From NCBI GenBank assembly GCA_029931535.1, contig JAQPZY010001495.1, positions 2,020,001-2,084,000 of the forward strand: DNA of 64,000 nucleotides. Reading direction: 5' to 3'. This DNA comes from Margaritifera margaritifera (lineage: Eukaryota; Mollusca; Bivalvia; Unionida; Margaritiferidae). Each line of letters starts with the position of its first letter. The stretch's first letter is position 1. The notes under the pieces are model-generated. The model was not told the origin of the DNA, ran no database searches, and worked only from the letters and a program-made list of their open reading frames with translations. The translations under genes and the position numbers were made by a program. This document shows positions 34,387 to 45,539 of the stretch, one piece after another.

Positions 34387-35146
34387 TATTATGTATACTG
34401 AATTTATAATATGTGTCCGTGAGGTAAGTTGTACTTTAGTGGTCATTTTGTAAATAACATATTTACTGCATTTGAGTTCAAGGTTAGTCTTGTTTACATA
34501 GCATTTAATACTTAGATTGGAACTTTCCACGTCTTGATGTGAGAAAAGACAGGTACGCAGAGTAATTTTCCATTAGAGTTACTCATATTCTAGAATATTC
34601 TGTCAGGTGACTTGTTTCTATATTTATAGAGTATTTGGTATACAAGATTCCATTCCTATACTAAACTTCATGTTATAAAGATCAGTCTATTAAGGAATTT
34701 ATTTTAGTAATCAGATGTTACAATTGTAAAAATCAGAACAAATTCAGAGAGAGCAATTATTTATTTGAAATATTCATTGGAATGACTAAAAATGCTCATT
34801 CTCATTTTGGATTAATACTGGATTTTGGGATTTTTGTGAATTCATTCAAAGATACTCTGGATTACATCATACAGACATATCAGGACATTCAAGACTACTG
34901 ACACATCAGAACATTAAAGACTTTTGGCACATCATGACATTCAAGGCTACTGGACATTCTATATTTAGGACTTGTGATTTAGGACACTTAGGAGTATTGG
35001 ATTATTTGGACTTTAATTCACGTTGTTGTAAGTGTCTTTTAAATTTTCACTTTAATTGTCTAGAAATATATTGCTTGCTGATTTCACTTACATTGTTGGT
35101 TTCATTTTCTTTCTGTTACATTATTTTAAGACCTTGAGTCGTTACA
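34387..35146 (+). mobile_element. Solo LTR, copy 1, nested in the Polinton polymerase gene (4-bp duplication CTAC)
   Basis: Begins TATTATGTATAC (TG of the consensus TGTTATGTAT changed) and ends GAGTCGTTACA. The flanks are CTAC (34,383-34,386) and CTAC (35,147-35,150). It is alignable end to end with copies at 42,766-43,563 (opposite strand) and 59,353-60,066. Shared landmarks are TTTATAATATGTGTC, CTAGAATATTCTGTCAGGTG, repeated CATCA.GACATTCAAG phrases, ACATTCTATATTTAGGACTT and TTTCTTTCTGTTACAT near the end. No retroviral genes are attached, so it is a solo LTR. The superfamily is not determined; a 4-bp duplication fits Ty3/gypsy best. Confidence 0.88.
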
Positions 35147-35159
35147 CTACCGTTTCGTA

Positions 35160-36110
35160 AACATTAACATATATATTGAATTCATTCTCAAATTGATTTA
35201 CGTCTTGTATAGTTATTAGACAGTTATTAAACCAATGTTTATATTTGTCAAGGTGATATTTTTTGGGCCTACACGGATAATCTCTTGGTGGCTTTATAAT
35301 AGATTATATGGCATACTAAAACATGTATTGTTTTGATTTTGAACATTTATACAGGCTTTTTTAAAATATCCATTCTGGTAAATCTGTGTAGGAATCTCCT
35401 CCTATTGGTCGATATCTACCTATATTTAGCCCTCGCTAATTTATTTGGACGAAAAATCAATGTGTATCATGATATATTTCCTGACTAAATTTTGTATCTA
35501 GTATATTACATATATTTTGAGCTTTCCATTTTATTTTTTTGTTCATTATGTTTACAGGCAATGTTCTGTTATCCCAATGTACATAATATAATAAGTCATG
35601 TTCTTTCATTCCGAGTTTAATCGATAAATCTATATGGACTTTTCCTGGACCGAAATCTTTAATTTTTCTTCTTCTTATTTGCCATATATATGGTTAAACT
35701 CCTTCTCCTGCATCAAATCAATAATTGTTTAAACGCCTATTGAATTAGTCCAGCAGCATTCTTGGTGTAATTTAAGTTTTAGTTTGAGTAATAAATCTTG
35801 TATATGTATTTTCCCGTCGGAAGACAAATTAGATGATGCTTCAGCCCTCTTCTTTCAAGTTTTGGTATTTATATATCAAGTAAATTTTTCATTATTTTTC
35901 CAAATAATATTTCAGCATGATATTTACTTTCTATGTTTGAATAATGAGCCTCTATTTACTGCTTTTCCACATTCACAAGTAAGTATTTTCTTTTTGTATT
36001 CTCCGGATTTATCATTTCCTCCATTATAATACCAGTTTGATTTAGTAATATTTGCACAATTTTTACAGCTTTTATAGATTAGATTGTATTTCAACGTTAA
36101 ATTTGGTCAA
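35160..36110 (-). pseudogene. Cysteine-motif Polinton ORF upstream of polymerase
   Basis: The - strand reads CKNCANITKSNWYYNGGNDK near 36,070-36,010, TCECGKAVNRGSLFKHRKYH near 35,982-35,923, then FGPGKVHIDLSIKLGMKEHD and LLYYVHWDNRTLPVNIMNKK near 35,665-35,540. C-x-x-C and C-x-C-x(7-16)-H spacing suggests zinc binding. Very similar text (TCRCGKSINRGSMYLHKRSQ) occurs in the third Polinton remnant near 53,090-53,030, also downstream of an integrase. It may be the N-terminal region of the polymerase gene or a separate gene. Stops are present. Confidence 0.55.
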
Positions 36111-36327
36111 TGGTCGTATGTTAGCCACAATTATAACATGTAAAATTCGCATCGATTTATACTACTTTATTTCTTTTTACCTTATGAATCTTACATTGTT
36201 GTTTTTTGTCTAAAATCATTGTACCATACATACCATTTAAAGGTTTTAGATCATCAGTTATTTTATTTATGTTTGTTTGTTCATGCTCATTATAATACTA
36301 AACTGGTAAAATACTGAAACGATTTAC

Positions 36328-36609
36328 CTAAAAAATATTTGTAATGTTCTTTCCCAAGTTTAACATAATCTGCATGCAAATTTCTGAGCAGAAATATCCA
36401 ATACTACAGGTAGAGATAATGTAAATTTTATTATTGTCTAAAAATTGTATAGTACCAGCAGACATCTTGAGACTTTTAAACGGCAATATTTCATAATACA
36501 AGACGTCATCATAAGTGTCCTTAAGAATACTGTCTTCCTTTTTATTCGGAGGTGGTTCTTTGAATTTTGAAACAACCAATTTGATATGTTCCATTTTCTT
36601 TAGCGACAT
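36328..36609 (-). CDS. 93-residue Polinton ORF, unknown
   Basis: An uninterrupted frame from ATG 36,609: MSLKKMEHIKLVVSKFKEPP, a Lys-rich middle, then LYYEILPFKSLKMSAGTIQF. The middle contains DDVLYYEILPFKSLKMSAG, which looks like a structured domain. It lies between integrase and the cysteine-motif ORF, all on the - strand. No family recognised; it is probably part of a larger broken gene. Confidence 0.45.
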   Translation of the reverse strand: MSLKKMEHIKLVVSKFKEPPPNKKEDSILKDTYDDVLYYEILPFKSLKMSAGTIQFLDNNKIYIISTCSIGYFCSEICMQIMLNLGKNITNIF

Positions 36610-36789
36610 AATATTTTCATTGGGCTTCCAACTATTAAACGAATCATCATATCCTTTCCATTTTAAGAATTCATCTTTGTTTCTGGTTATTGTTTTAGGT
36701 TTTCAACATTTTTCAACTTTAAGCACGTCATCTTATTTGTCGTATATAGACAACACCTAGTAAAATATTCCCTCAATATTCTCACCTTT

Positions 36790-37440
36790 AAGTTTTCCAA
36801 TTTATATACAGTAGGATCACCAACAATTACTTGCCTGATTGTGAATATGTCTTCGGTGAAATAGGAAGATAACCTTTTGCAAAAGTAGATTTATATTCTG
36901 AGATCCTAACTTTTTCAACTATTTTATATTTTGGCACTCCATAGGTACCATTTGTCAGATAACCAAATTAGTTCCGCAATATTTTAAAACTATTGATAGG
37001 GTCAATGACAATAATTGGAAGCATATCTATCGATCTGTGATCAGTATTAGTATATACCTTAATAATGTTAGGCTGGTTTCATTTCGAGTGACATATTTCC
37101 ACATTCTCGTGGTAAGAGTTTTATTAAATCTTTCTATAACAGACGCTTTTTTGTCTGAGTAAGTGGAAAAGTATTTTATTTCTCAAGTAATTCCTCTCTC
37201 TTTTTCTGTTTCACTTTTGTTTTTGGTGTGGCCCAAGCGTATTTTGAGAAGATATATATCACTGTCAAACTAGGTTTTTATCCATTGTTAAATGATTTAT
37301 ACGCTTGCATGTCAACGATGTCTGTTTGCCACTGTTCATTCATATGACTACATAGACCCTTCTATATTAAGAAATTTATTTTACTTGTTTGTGTAATGTG
37401 TATGAAAGCTTGTTCAGTTAACCAAACGTTCAATACATGG
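36790..37440 (-). pseudogene. Polinton integrase (rve family), internal catalytic segment lost
   Basis: On the - strand NEQWQTDIVDMQAYKSFNNG near 37,348-37,289 contains the first catalytic Asp (WQ.D.VDMQ), followed by YIFSKYAWATPKTK near 37,270-37,228. About 16 codons later, in another frame, comes KYFSTYSDKKASVIERFNKT near 37,175-37,115 with the catalytic Glu of 'kaS.iERFN', then RMWKYVTRNE. In the family a 'TD.G.EF' block with the second Asp lies between these; here it is missing, so the enzyme is dead. Position near the right TIR is typical for Polinton integrase. Confidence 0.85.
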
Positions 37441-38837
37441 TATGTGTCTTCTTCTTATCACGTTTGATTTGTTCCCACAATTGATTTATATTTCTGTAAG
37501 AAACTGTACTTTCAGAATCGCAGTATAGATGTCTTAAATTATGATCTTCACTCAATTATTTTAAATTATTGTTGTATTTTAAATGAGCTCTATTGTGCTC
37601 AAGTCTATTGTTTTTGAAGAACTAAGATGTATAGTTTCCGACTTTAGTTGTACGGCACCCATGAGTATATATAAAAGAAATGGTTCCTTCTTTTTCGTGC
37701 TTGGATGGTGTAAAAATATTGTCTAATATAGTTGCCACAGAAACCAATATAAATTAATTCAGCAATATTAATCTTCCCATTTCTTACATCATTAAAAAAT
37801 TAATCCATGTTTTTAAAAGGCAGGCGAATTATATTTAAATTGTAAAGACGTTGAAATTTGTAGCTCTATTGGTAACACTAATACATTTTAAAATTGTGAA
37901 ATATGAATCAGAAATTCAGTTTATATTGGATACAAATGTATTTTCAGATTCCTGTCTGCTGTCTTCATGTTACGGCTTCAAGATATTTAAATTTTGCCAG
38001 ATCTATCCACAGGGACTCGACAAGAAGAGAAATTATATTTTCAAACAATAAAGCTAAATTTTTCAAAGGAAATTAAATGTTTGAAACTCTATATTACAAA
38101 CAATGATAGAAAGAGCAAACTATCAACTATGCATAAGACATTTTATTTGGTTGCGTGGGTTAAAAAAAAGATGTAGAATTTTAAATGCAGGAGTAATAGT
38201 AAATTAGTTTGCTTACTAGCTATTGTCACCTCAGAATTAAGTTTTAGATATCAGACATTCATTTCAAGTATTTATCCCATATGACTGACCCAGTTTTACG
38301 ATAAACAGGCATGTAAACAGACAGGTATATAAATAGGTAGATAGTTTTAAAAAAAAAGAAGCTCACCTTTGACCTTGTTCTATCGTATCGGAGTATGCCT
38401 ATAATCCTACTCATGACTGAGCACGCATATTTTATATCTGTTAAATAACGCCTAACTTTGTATGCATAGCGTTGAGTAGAATGTTTTAGTGTATGACTCA
38501 GTTTGTATTTAAACTACATGTATATCAAAACCTGGATTACCTAAGTACTGTACCTAATACATAACGGATCGAGTATTTGGTGAAAACTTTAGGAGTATCA
38601 GAATTAAAGAGGTCAAGGATAGGTATATCTGCCTCTCCCGCTCCGCTCGCGACTCATTGATGTCGGTAATTTATGTAGTACGGGCTATAAAGTCAGAGCT
38701 TGTAAAAATATATATCGGTGTATTCTAAATGTTTAAGTTTATTGCATGTTGTTTAAAATGTATTTTGGTGGTCTGAGCTAGGATGATTGTTAGTTTGTAA
38801 AAAAAAAATTACTTGGTAGTAGCCTTTGGTTGATTGT
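37441..38837. other. Polinton right arm without recognisable genes
   Basis: AT-rich, short frames only. A less AT-rich island near 38,630-38,700 (CTCCCGCTCCGCTCGCGACT) precedes the right TIR by about 140 bases and could be a promoter remnant; nothing proves it. Confidence 0.35.
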
Positions 38838-39079
38838 TGTTGGTATTTTATTTTGTCTAGAGGGGATGGAGGGTAGGGTATTTATTTTTGAAAAATGAAA
38901 TTAGGCTATTTGTTGCTTGTCTAGGGCGCATACGATCTAAACAAAATTATCGCTGGTGGTATGGTATTGGCTTTTGAAAAATTATTTTTGCTTCTTGGGG
39001 GTGGGCTGTATAGTGTTTTTAGAAAAATGAAAATAAGGTGTTGTTTGGCTGGTCTAGGACGTATCACCTCAAAACTACT
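38838..39079 (-). repeat. Polinton right terminal inverted repeat
   Basis: Read on the - strand it starts AGTAGTTTTGAGGTGATACG then TCCTAGACCAGCCAAACAAC and includes TTTAGATCGTATGCGCCC, matching the left repeat throughout with small gaps. Confidence 0.9.
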
Positions 39080-39085
39080 ATTGTG

Positions 39086-40298
39086 TAATAGAATTCTCGG
39101 GATAACATGAACGTCCCTAATGGTTTGGACATTTTCCTTGGGGTTTTGAACATGAAATTTACAAAAGTCACAATATAGTACGTTACTAATGTATATTTCA
39201 CTCTCACTGACAGATAGACGAATGCCAAATTACATTATTAATTTATATCACTTAAGTAAAGTACAGATATTTCGATCTCCTAAAGCAATCTTTCACAGAG
39301 GTTTTGCTGATTATTTTATTATTTATTCCTAAGAGATGCTCTTGAAATAATTATCGCGATGAAACTCATCAGAGATTCGGGTCAATTTGAATTTCAAGAG
39401 AATATTGTTTGCTTTAAAGTTCCCATATTTTACTTTTTATCATCAGCGATAATATAAGGAGAATAAATCATAATTAACGTGTCACCTTTATCATGAAATT
39501 AGAATCTCCAAGCACGAAACTGCCTGATTAATATGACTGAACACACAATGGATTGAAGAAAATCCATGACAGCATGTTGCTTCTGAATGCCTCTCAATAC
39601 CTATGGACTAGTAGTGTCTCCTTTATACTAAAAGGATTTCCATAAGCTTGAATATACTGGAATATAGCATTTCCAGTGAAGCTAGTTGAGATTAAACGTC
39701 TGATAGGATTATGAAGTACCGTACAAATCCGGTAGTAAGTTTCCATGAAACCCGATACAAAAGCGTAGTCACTTGACCTGAAATGTTGTATGCTATAGTT
39801 CGGTATTAAATGTTTTAAACATTTTAGTATAACAGATCTGTTATTGTATTTATATGTCTAACTTACAAAGCAAATTGAAACGTGACTATTTTGTTGTTGT
39901 TGTCACGACTCTAAGAAAAAACGGTTATTTCCATCAAATCAATCAATAACGCAAGCAGTGCACTAGCCCTTTGTAACTTTTGACGCAGACATCTTTTAAC
40001 ATCACAAGGTAAATCATCTTAACTCTTTGGAAAGCTATAAGAAATCTATCACCGGAACATGCTTGTTTTTTTTTTAAACGGGATATTGGTAATTGTTATC
40101 ATATGTGTCCTAAGACTTTTTCCTTCAAATTTCAATTAGCTCTCTATTTCGTTATTTTCCTCCAAGCATAGTCTAGGATAATATTTTCTCTTAGGTTAAG
40201 AACATTCATGGACAAACAAAAACTTAGACATACATTCGTCAGAACCACTATCTATACACTTGAACTGTAAATCTTACTGTATAGATCTTATGCTTTTC
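39086..40298. other. Gene-poor stretch
   Basis: No coding or element signature is seen on either strand. Confidence 0.4.
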
Positions 40299-40520
40299 CT
40301 TGTTGTCGTCCACTGACTTCATTTAGCGCAGCAGTTTCTGGAGATTTTTAATTCCTTGTTTCATCCATTGACATCATTTAGCTAATAGTTTCTGAAGATT
40401 TTTAATTCCTTGTTGCCGTTCATTGACTTCATTTAGCTAGTAGTTTCTGGAGATTTTTAATTCCTTATTGTCATCCATTTGACTTCATTTACCTAGCAGT
40501 TTCTGGATATTTTTAATTCT
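40299..40520 (+). repeat. 55-56-bp tandem repeat, 4 copies
   Basis: Each unit runs from CTTGTT(G/T) through CATTGACTTCATTTAGCTAG and TTTCTGGAGATTTTTAATTC, with substitutions and one-base indels. It directly precedes the 41-bp array. Confidence 0.85.
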
Positions 40521-40552
40521 GAAATAATTGGATAGGATGGCTAAAATGTATA

Positions 40553-41497
40553 TATTTACTAAAATAGGCATTGAATTATTAATGCCCTATCTTTATTCAC
40601 TAGAGTAGGCATTGAATTATTAATGCTCTATCTTTATTCACTAGAATAGGCATCGAATTATTAATGCTCTATCTTTATTAACTAGAATAGGCATCGAATT
40701 AATAATGCTCTATCTTTATTCACTAGAATAGGCATCGAATTAATAATGCTCTATCTTTATTCACTAGAATAGGCATCGAATTATTAATGCTCTATCATTA
40801 TTAACTAGAATAGGCATCGAATTAATAATGCTCTATCTTTATTCACTAGAATAGGCATCGAATTAATAATGCTCTATCTTTATTCACTAGAATAGGCATC
40901 GAATTAATAATGCTCTATCTTTATTCACTAGAAATGGCATTGAAATAATAATGCTCTATCTTTATTCACTAGAGTAGGCATTGAATTATTAATGCTCTAT
41001 CTTTATTCACTAGAGTAGGCATTGAATTATTAATGCTCTATCTTTATTCACTAGAGTAGGCATTGAATTATTAATGCTCTATCTTTTTTCACTAGAATAG
41101 GAATTGAATTAATAATGCTCTATCTTTATTCACTAGAGCAGGCATTGAATTATTAATGCTCTATCTTTATTCACTAGAATAGGCATTGAATTATTAATGC
41201 TCTATCTTTTTTCACTAGAATAGGAATTGAAATAATAATGCTCTATCTTTATTCACTAGAGCAGGCATTGAATTAATAATGCTCTATCTTTATTCACTAG
41301 AGCAGGCATTGAATTATTAATGCTCTATCTTTATTCACTAGAGTAGGCATTGAATTATGAATGCCCTATCTTTATTCACTAGAGTGGGCATTGAATTATT
41401 AATGCTCTATCTTTATTCACTAGAGTAGGCATTGAATTATTAATGCTCTATCTTTATTCACTAGAGTAGGCATTGAATTATTAATGCTCTATCTTTA
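40553..41497 (+). repeat. 41-bp tandem array, about 23 copies
   Basis: The unit is TTCACTAGAATAGGCATCGA plus ATTAATAATGCTCTATCTTTA. Variants alternate ATAGGCATCG / GTAGGCATTG and ATTATTAATG / ATTAATAATG in blocks, showing that segments of several units were copied together. No spacers, no coding frame: a minisatellite, not a CRISPR array. Confidence 0.95.
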
Positions 41498-41592
41498 AAT
41501 ACATTAAAATAAATTAATAATAAACTTATTTTGAGAAATATGAACAACCTTTTATATTACACACAAACAAATACAAACAAACACATATATGT

Positions 41593-42600
41593 ATACGAGG
41601 GAAATTTTAACAGTTTTGAATAACGTTCTATAAAATGATCTGCTGCTGCATGTGCAACATACCAGACACCTGCAGATATATGTATGTGACGAAACACAGG
41701 TAAATGACTGTGATATAAACATGTCGGAGAACAATTCTGCTACTGAGCAAAGAGTATGCTGTAAAATCCGGGCGATCTTAGGGTACTCTCCGACTGATAC
41801 CAAGCCCGACTTGAATAAAGTTCACGGATGTAATTCGCTGTCATATTCTACAATTTTAAGGTGGCATAATGGTTTTAAAGGTTGGTCACGATACCATGGA
41901 AGATGACCCACGTTCTGGAAGTCTGTTGTCTGCGATTGTTTAGCGGGAAGTGGCTGCTGTCATGTGGGCAATTGATCAAAATGCTCGATACACAGAGGAA
42001 TATATTTCTATTATCAATGGCATTATTTCATCAGATGTTTTTAATATATTGAAGAATCATTTGAAGCTCAGAAAAGTATGTGCAAGATGGGTCCCGCATT
42101 TGTTAACGGGTGATTAAAATTTTTAAAAAAAAATAAATAAAATTGAGTCGGGTTGAAATCGCGAAACAGCTACTCGCCAAATATGAAAAGAGCGATTAGA
42201 GACATTTGAATGAGATTGTCACGGGTGGTGAAACATGGATTTACTTTTTTGAAACCGACTCAAGAGAAAATAATAAAAGTCTGGATTGGAGAAAACTAAC
42301 AGAGACTACAAATCGCTCGACGTATTCGGGCTATCAAGAGAGTTTTATGCGCATTATTTTTCGATGTAAAAGGCCCTGTCGTCTGGGTACCTATGCCTGA
42401 CTCTGCTAGTGTCACTGGGTACCTATGCCTGACTCTGCTAGTGTCACTGGGTACCTATGCCTGACTCTGCTAGTGTCACTGGACACCTTTATGCCTCCAA
42501 AGTGTTGCCAAAGTTGTGAAACACTATCGAACCACCCGTCCGTGCACCGGTAACCAAGGAATCAATCTACACCATGATTTAGCTCCAATTTGTTTTGGTC
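41593..42600 (+). pseudogene. Mariner-type transposase remnant
   Basis: A TATACGAGGGAAATTTTAAC phrase at 41,590-41,609 may be the 5' terminal repeat. On the + strand, an N-terminal helix-turn-helix region reads YSTILRWHNGFKGW, then MEDDPRSGSLLSA near 41,899-41,935 (family 'i.DdpRsGRP') and LRKVCARWVPHLLTGD near 42,071-42,115. The catalytic region follows: LNEIVTGGETWIYFFETDSR near 42,206-42,262, then IFRCKRP/GPVVWVPMPD near 42,355-42,400. The first catalytic Asp, D in the family's TGDETW, is G here. Stops and frame changes are frequent and the 3' part is disrupted by a 32-bp triplication, a SINE head and a solo LTR. Confidence 0.8.
42385..42480 (+). repeat. 32-bp tandem repeat, exactly 3 identical copies
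   Basis: GGGTACCTATGCCTGACTCT plus GCTAGTGTCACT is repeated three times without a change inside the mariner transposase. The identity shows a recent duplication. Confidence 0.95.
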
Positions 42601-42654
42601 ATAATCCCTTTATCAAAGATTCGCTGAGTGGCATATGATTTGAAAGCCAGTATG

Positions 42655-42760
42655 CGGTTGGAAGTGCAGTTTACCAATTGGTTCCGTTACCCGCTGATCC
42701 GAGTTCGAATCTCAGTAGGGGATGTCATAAAAATTATTCTGCCTGTATGACGATATTCTG
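42655..42760 (+). mobile_element. tRNA-like SINE head, copy A
   Basis: AATTGGTTCCGTTACCCGCT then GATCCGAGTTCGAATCTCAG contains a good pol III B box (GAGTTCGAATC) and a T-arm-like stem CCGAG/CTCAG. GTAGGGGAT and a T/C-rich tail follow. A second copy with the same order is at 43,862. It lies between the mariner remnant and solo LTR copy 2. Confidence 0.6.
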
Positions 42761-42765
42761 TCTCT

Positions 42766-43285
42766 TGTTACGACTCTATGGCCTAAAACTATGTAACAGA
42801 AAGAAAGTGAAACCAACAAAATCAAGTAAAATCGACAAGCAGTTTATTTCTCGACAATTGAAGTACAAATTCAAAAGACACTTACAATAACGTGAATTAA
42901 AGTCCAAATAATCCTGAGTGTCCTAATCACAAATCCAAAAATATAGAATGCTCCGAATGAATTCCAATAGATTTGAATGTCCTGATGTACCACAAGTCTT
43001 GAATGTCCTGATATACCACAAGTCTTGAATGTCATGATGTACCACAATAATGTAATCCAGAATGTTTTGAATGAATTCACAAAATCCCAAAAAGTCCTAA
43101 AATCTATGAGCACTTTAGTATTTCCAATAAATATTTTAAATAAATAATTCCTCTCTCTGAATTATATCTGTTTTTCACAACTCTAACATCTGATTATTAA
43201 AATAGCTTTTTTACAGACTGATGTTTAGAACAAGACTTCTAGAACCCGAATCCTCTCTTCTGTACTATGCCCATATATATTTATA

Positions 43286-43358
<73 letters not shown>

Positions 43359-43563
43359 ACCTGACAATTCTCACATCATAATATGAGTAATTTTTATGGA
43401 AAATTACTTTGTGTACCTGACATGGAAATAAACGTCCAGCTGCTAACAAAACCGGCCTTGAACTTCAATGCTATGTAAATATGTTGTTTACAAAATGACC
43501 ATAATCTGACTAAAATACAACTTACAATCATTGACACATATTATAAATACAATATACATAACA
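42766..43563 (-). mobile_element. Solo LTR, copy 2 (reverse orientation)
   Basis: Read on the - strand it begins TGTTATGTATATTGTATTTA and ends GAGTCGTAACA. The body carries the same landmarks as copies 1 and 3, including ACATTCAAGACTTGTGGTAC repeats and TTTCTTTCTGTTACAT. A TA/GT microsatellite (43,283-43,357) expanded inside it. Flanks CTCT and CCCC do not make a convincing duplication. No coding region. Confidence 0.82.
43283..43357. repeat. (TA)n(TG)n microsatellite inside solo LTR copy 2
   Basis: About 45 bases of TA followed by about 22 of TG. Frames across it are artefacts. Confidence 0.95.
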
Positions 43564-43861
43564 CCCCATATATAATTTCACTTTGTAGTATCAAGCATCC
43601 TCCTGTAGGATCCAGGGATAGCACTTTCCGCACCGTCTGGTGTATGTTTTTAACTATTTATATTAACTTCTATATGCCTCCATTTCTGTCAGAGAAATCC
43701 GGAGTGACTGTGTGTAAGATGAGAGTTAATTGCTGGGTCGCTTTACAAGTGTGTCTGCTACGCATGAATGCCTATATCCACGACTACCTTCCTTCCTTTG
43801 TGTGTGTGTGTGTGGGGGGGGGGGATTTGCGCTAAGCTGGGAGGGTATGGGAGTTGGTGAG

Positions 43862-43965
43862 TGCAGGCAAAGCGATTGGTGCCGTTATCCGCGGACCTGG
43901 ATTCGATTCTCAGTAGGGGATAATATTCTTTCTCTTATTCTCCCTCTTTCTATCACTCTCACTCT
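43862..43965 (+). mobile_element. tRNA-like SINE head, copy B
   Basis: GCGATTGGTGCCGTTATCCG then CGGACCTGGATTCGATTCTC and AGTAGGGGATAATATTCTTT matches copy A in order and spacing. It is followed by a CT-rich and then CA/TA microsatellite tail. Confidence 0.6.
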
Positions 43966-43992
43966 CTCTCTTAATTTTATATTTATACATTC

Positions 43993-44014
43993 ATACACAC
44001 ACACACACACACAT

Positions 44015-44078
<64 letters not shown>

Positions 44079-44117
44079 TGCAATTGTATACATTATTATT
44101 ATTATCAGTGTTTTTTA

Positions 44118-44216
<99 letters not shown>
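43993..44216 (+). repeat. CA, TA and TTA microsatellite block
   Basis: (CA)n at about 43,995-44,032, (TA)n to 44,075, then (TTA)n at about 44,126-44,216. The long open frame through it is only repeat translation (TH/YI/Y runs). Confidence 0.95.
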
Positions 44217-44229
44217 GGATATATTTTTA

Positions 44230-45330
44230 AAGGTGTGATGCCGCTACAGCTCAGGAGCTACATCATTAAAATTATTATATATATATATTCTAATAATCTA
44301 CAAGTGTTTTCAGTTTTAGCATTTTAAAAAATATTGCTCTGTACGCAATAATTAGAGTTAAATCTGTGACAGATACCTCTGCATACAGAAAAACCTGTGC
44401 AATCCGGTCATGTAGGGACCAAAACAGTGAGAGCACGAAACTTCTCAACGTGAATGCTCACCTAAATTAAAAATTACCCTTAACATACATTGGTATCTAA
44501 ATGTATTACTTTGAAATCTCTTGCATTTTAATTAGTTTATTTAATGTAATCTATAAAAATTCGAGTTTGAGTGCGAACTCCAGCTGAGGAGTTTCGTAAA
44601 ATACAGGCCAAGCCCCAATTTTAGCAACACATGTCTTAAAGCTATGTCTAGAGACTTAAATTTCAGACAGTCAGATTAAAAAGTCCAAATTTAAGGTTAA
44701 GTACTGTCTTAGGTTCTATTGGTGAAATTCAGGTCAGATTAGGCTGTTATGCGGATTACTCAGTGTAAATCTAAGGCAATATTTCAGAGTAAAAACAGAC
44801 TAAGTTTGAGGGGGAATTAATTGGAGATTTGAAATATTCTGGATCTTGGTCAGTCAGGTTTCACTATATTATTATATAATTTTGTAAAAGGTTGGTTACC
44901 TTGTGCTTTAATAGCCGCGTAAGATATGTCAGTCACAGTGAATAATCAAATAATTATTAACAATAAAAATACCTTTCCTAATCAGGATTTGTGTACAATT
45001 TCCGAGATAATGCGCGGGAAGGGTAGAGAAGGTATTAATTTTCTTTCCCAAGTAATTTCCGTACACCTTTTATAATTGTACAAGGACCAAGTCGATATAA
45101 CGATTCTCCTGCCTTAGTTATTTTTTTTTCGCGCACACGCTATCGCAATTATGAATGATAAAACCTAATATTTTGCTCATAAAAGCAAATTGCCATTGAT
45201 CATCGAGGATCGGTTATTGTTCAGTGGTCATTGAAATCTGTTGAAAAAGTCAGAGCCATAGTTCACAGTAAAGACGCTGCTTTATACTGGGTTATGAACG
45301 TTTCATTAAATCCTATCACTGATGAACAGA
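44230..45330. other. Gene-poor stretch
   Basis: No signatures are seen. A phrase GTGTGATGCCGCTACAGCTC at 44,234-44,253 resembles the start of the SINE at 58,425 only loosely. Confidence 0.35.
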
Positions 45331-45333
45331 TAC

Positions 45334-45336
<3 letters not shown>

Positions 45337-45391
<55 letters not shown>

Positions 45392-45418
45392 TGTATGTGT
45401 GTGTGTGTGTGTGTGTGT
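45337..45418 (+). repeat. (GA)n(GT)n microsatellite
   Basis: About 52 bases GA followed by about 28 of TG/GT. Open frames on both strands across it are artefacts. Confidence 0.95.
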
Positions 45419-45539
45419 TTGCACAAAACAAATGGTGCTTGAACGGAGATATTACAGATAAACTTGATGTCCTAGCACGATGGTGGAGCAAGGGTTTGAA
45501 GAGCCAGGGGGCAATGTCCTTTAGTGGATCCCCTACCGA

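Larger units (their letters stand above)
23490..39085. mobile_element. Structurally complete Polinton/Maverick, 15.6 kb, with TIRs and 6-bp target duplication
   Basis: The element runs from 23,496 to 39,079. Both ends begin, reading inward, AGTAGT(A/T)TTGAGGTGAT(G/A), and similarity continues for about 250 bases. The flanks are identical ATTGTG (23,490-23,495 and 39,080-39,085). A size of 15.6 kb, ends starting AG, a 6-bp duplication, a protein-primed polymerase, an integrase and a capsid protein define Polintons. Gene order: two - strand ORFs at the left; + strand virion-type genes from 25.6 to 31.6 kb; polymerase, a cysteine-motif ORF and integrase on the - strand from 37.4 to 31.9 kb. Most genes are broken and the TIRs differ by roughly a quarter of their bases by eye, so the insertion is old. 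Confidence 0.92.

Noticed and set aside
40299..41497. Possible CRISPR-like array
   Set aside because: Units are contiguous with no unique spacers, and the context is eukaryotic: these are minisatellites.
42655..42725. Functional tRNA gene
   Set aside because: The B-box and T-arm are good but no acceptor stem or anticodon arm can be folded; it is a SINE head.
43730..44230. 166-codon open frame rich in TH, YI and Y
   Set aside because: It is translation of CA, TA and TTA microsatellites.
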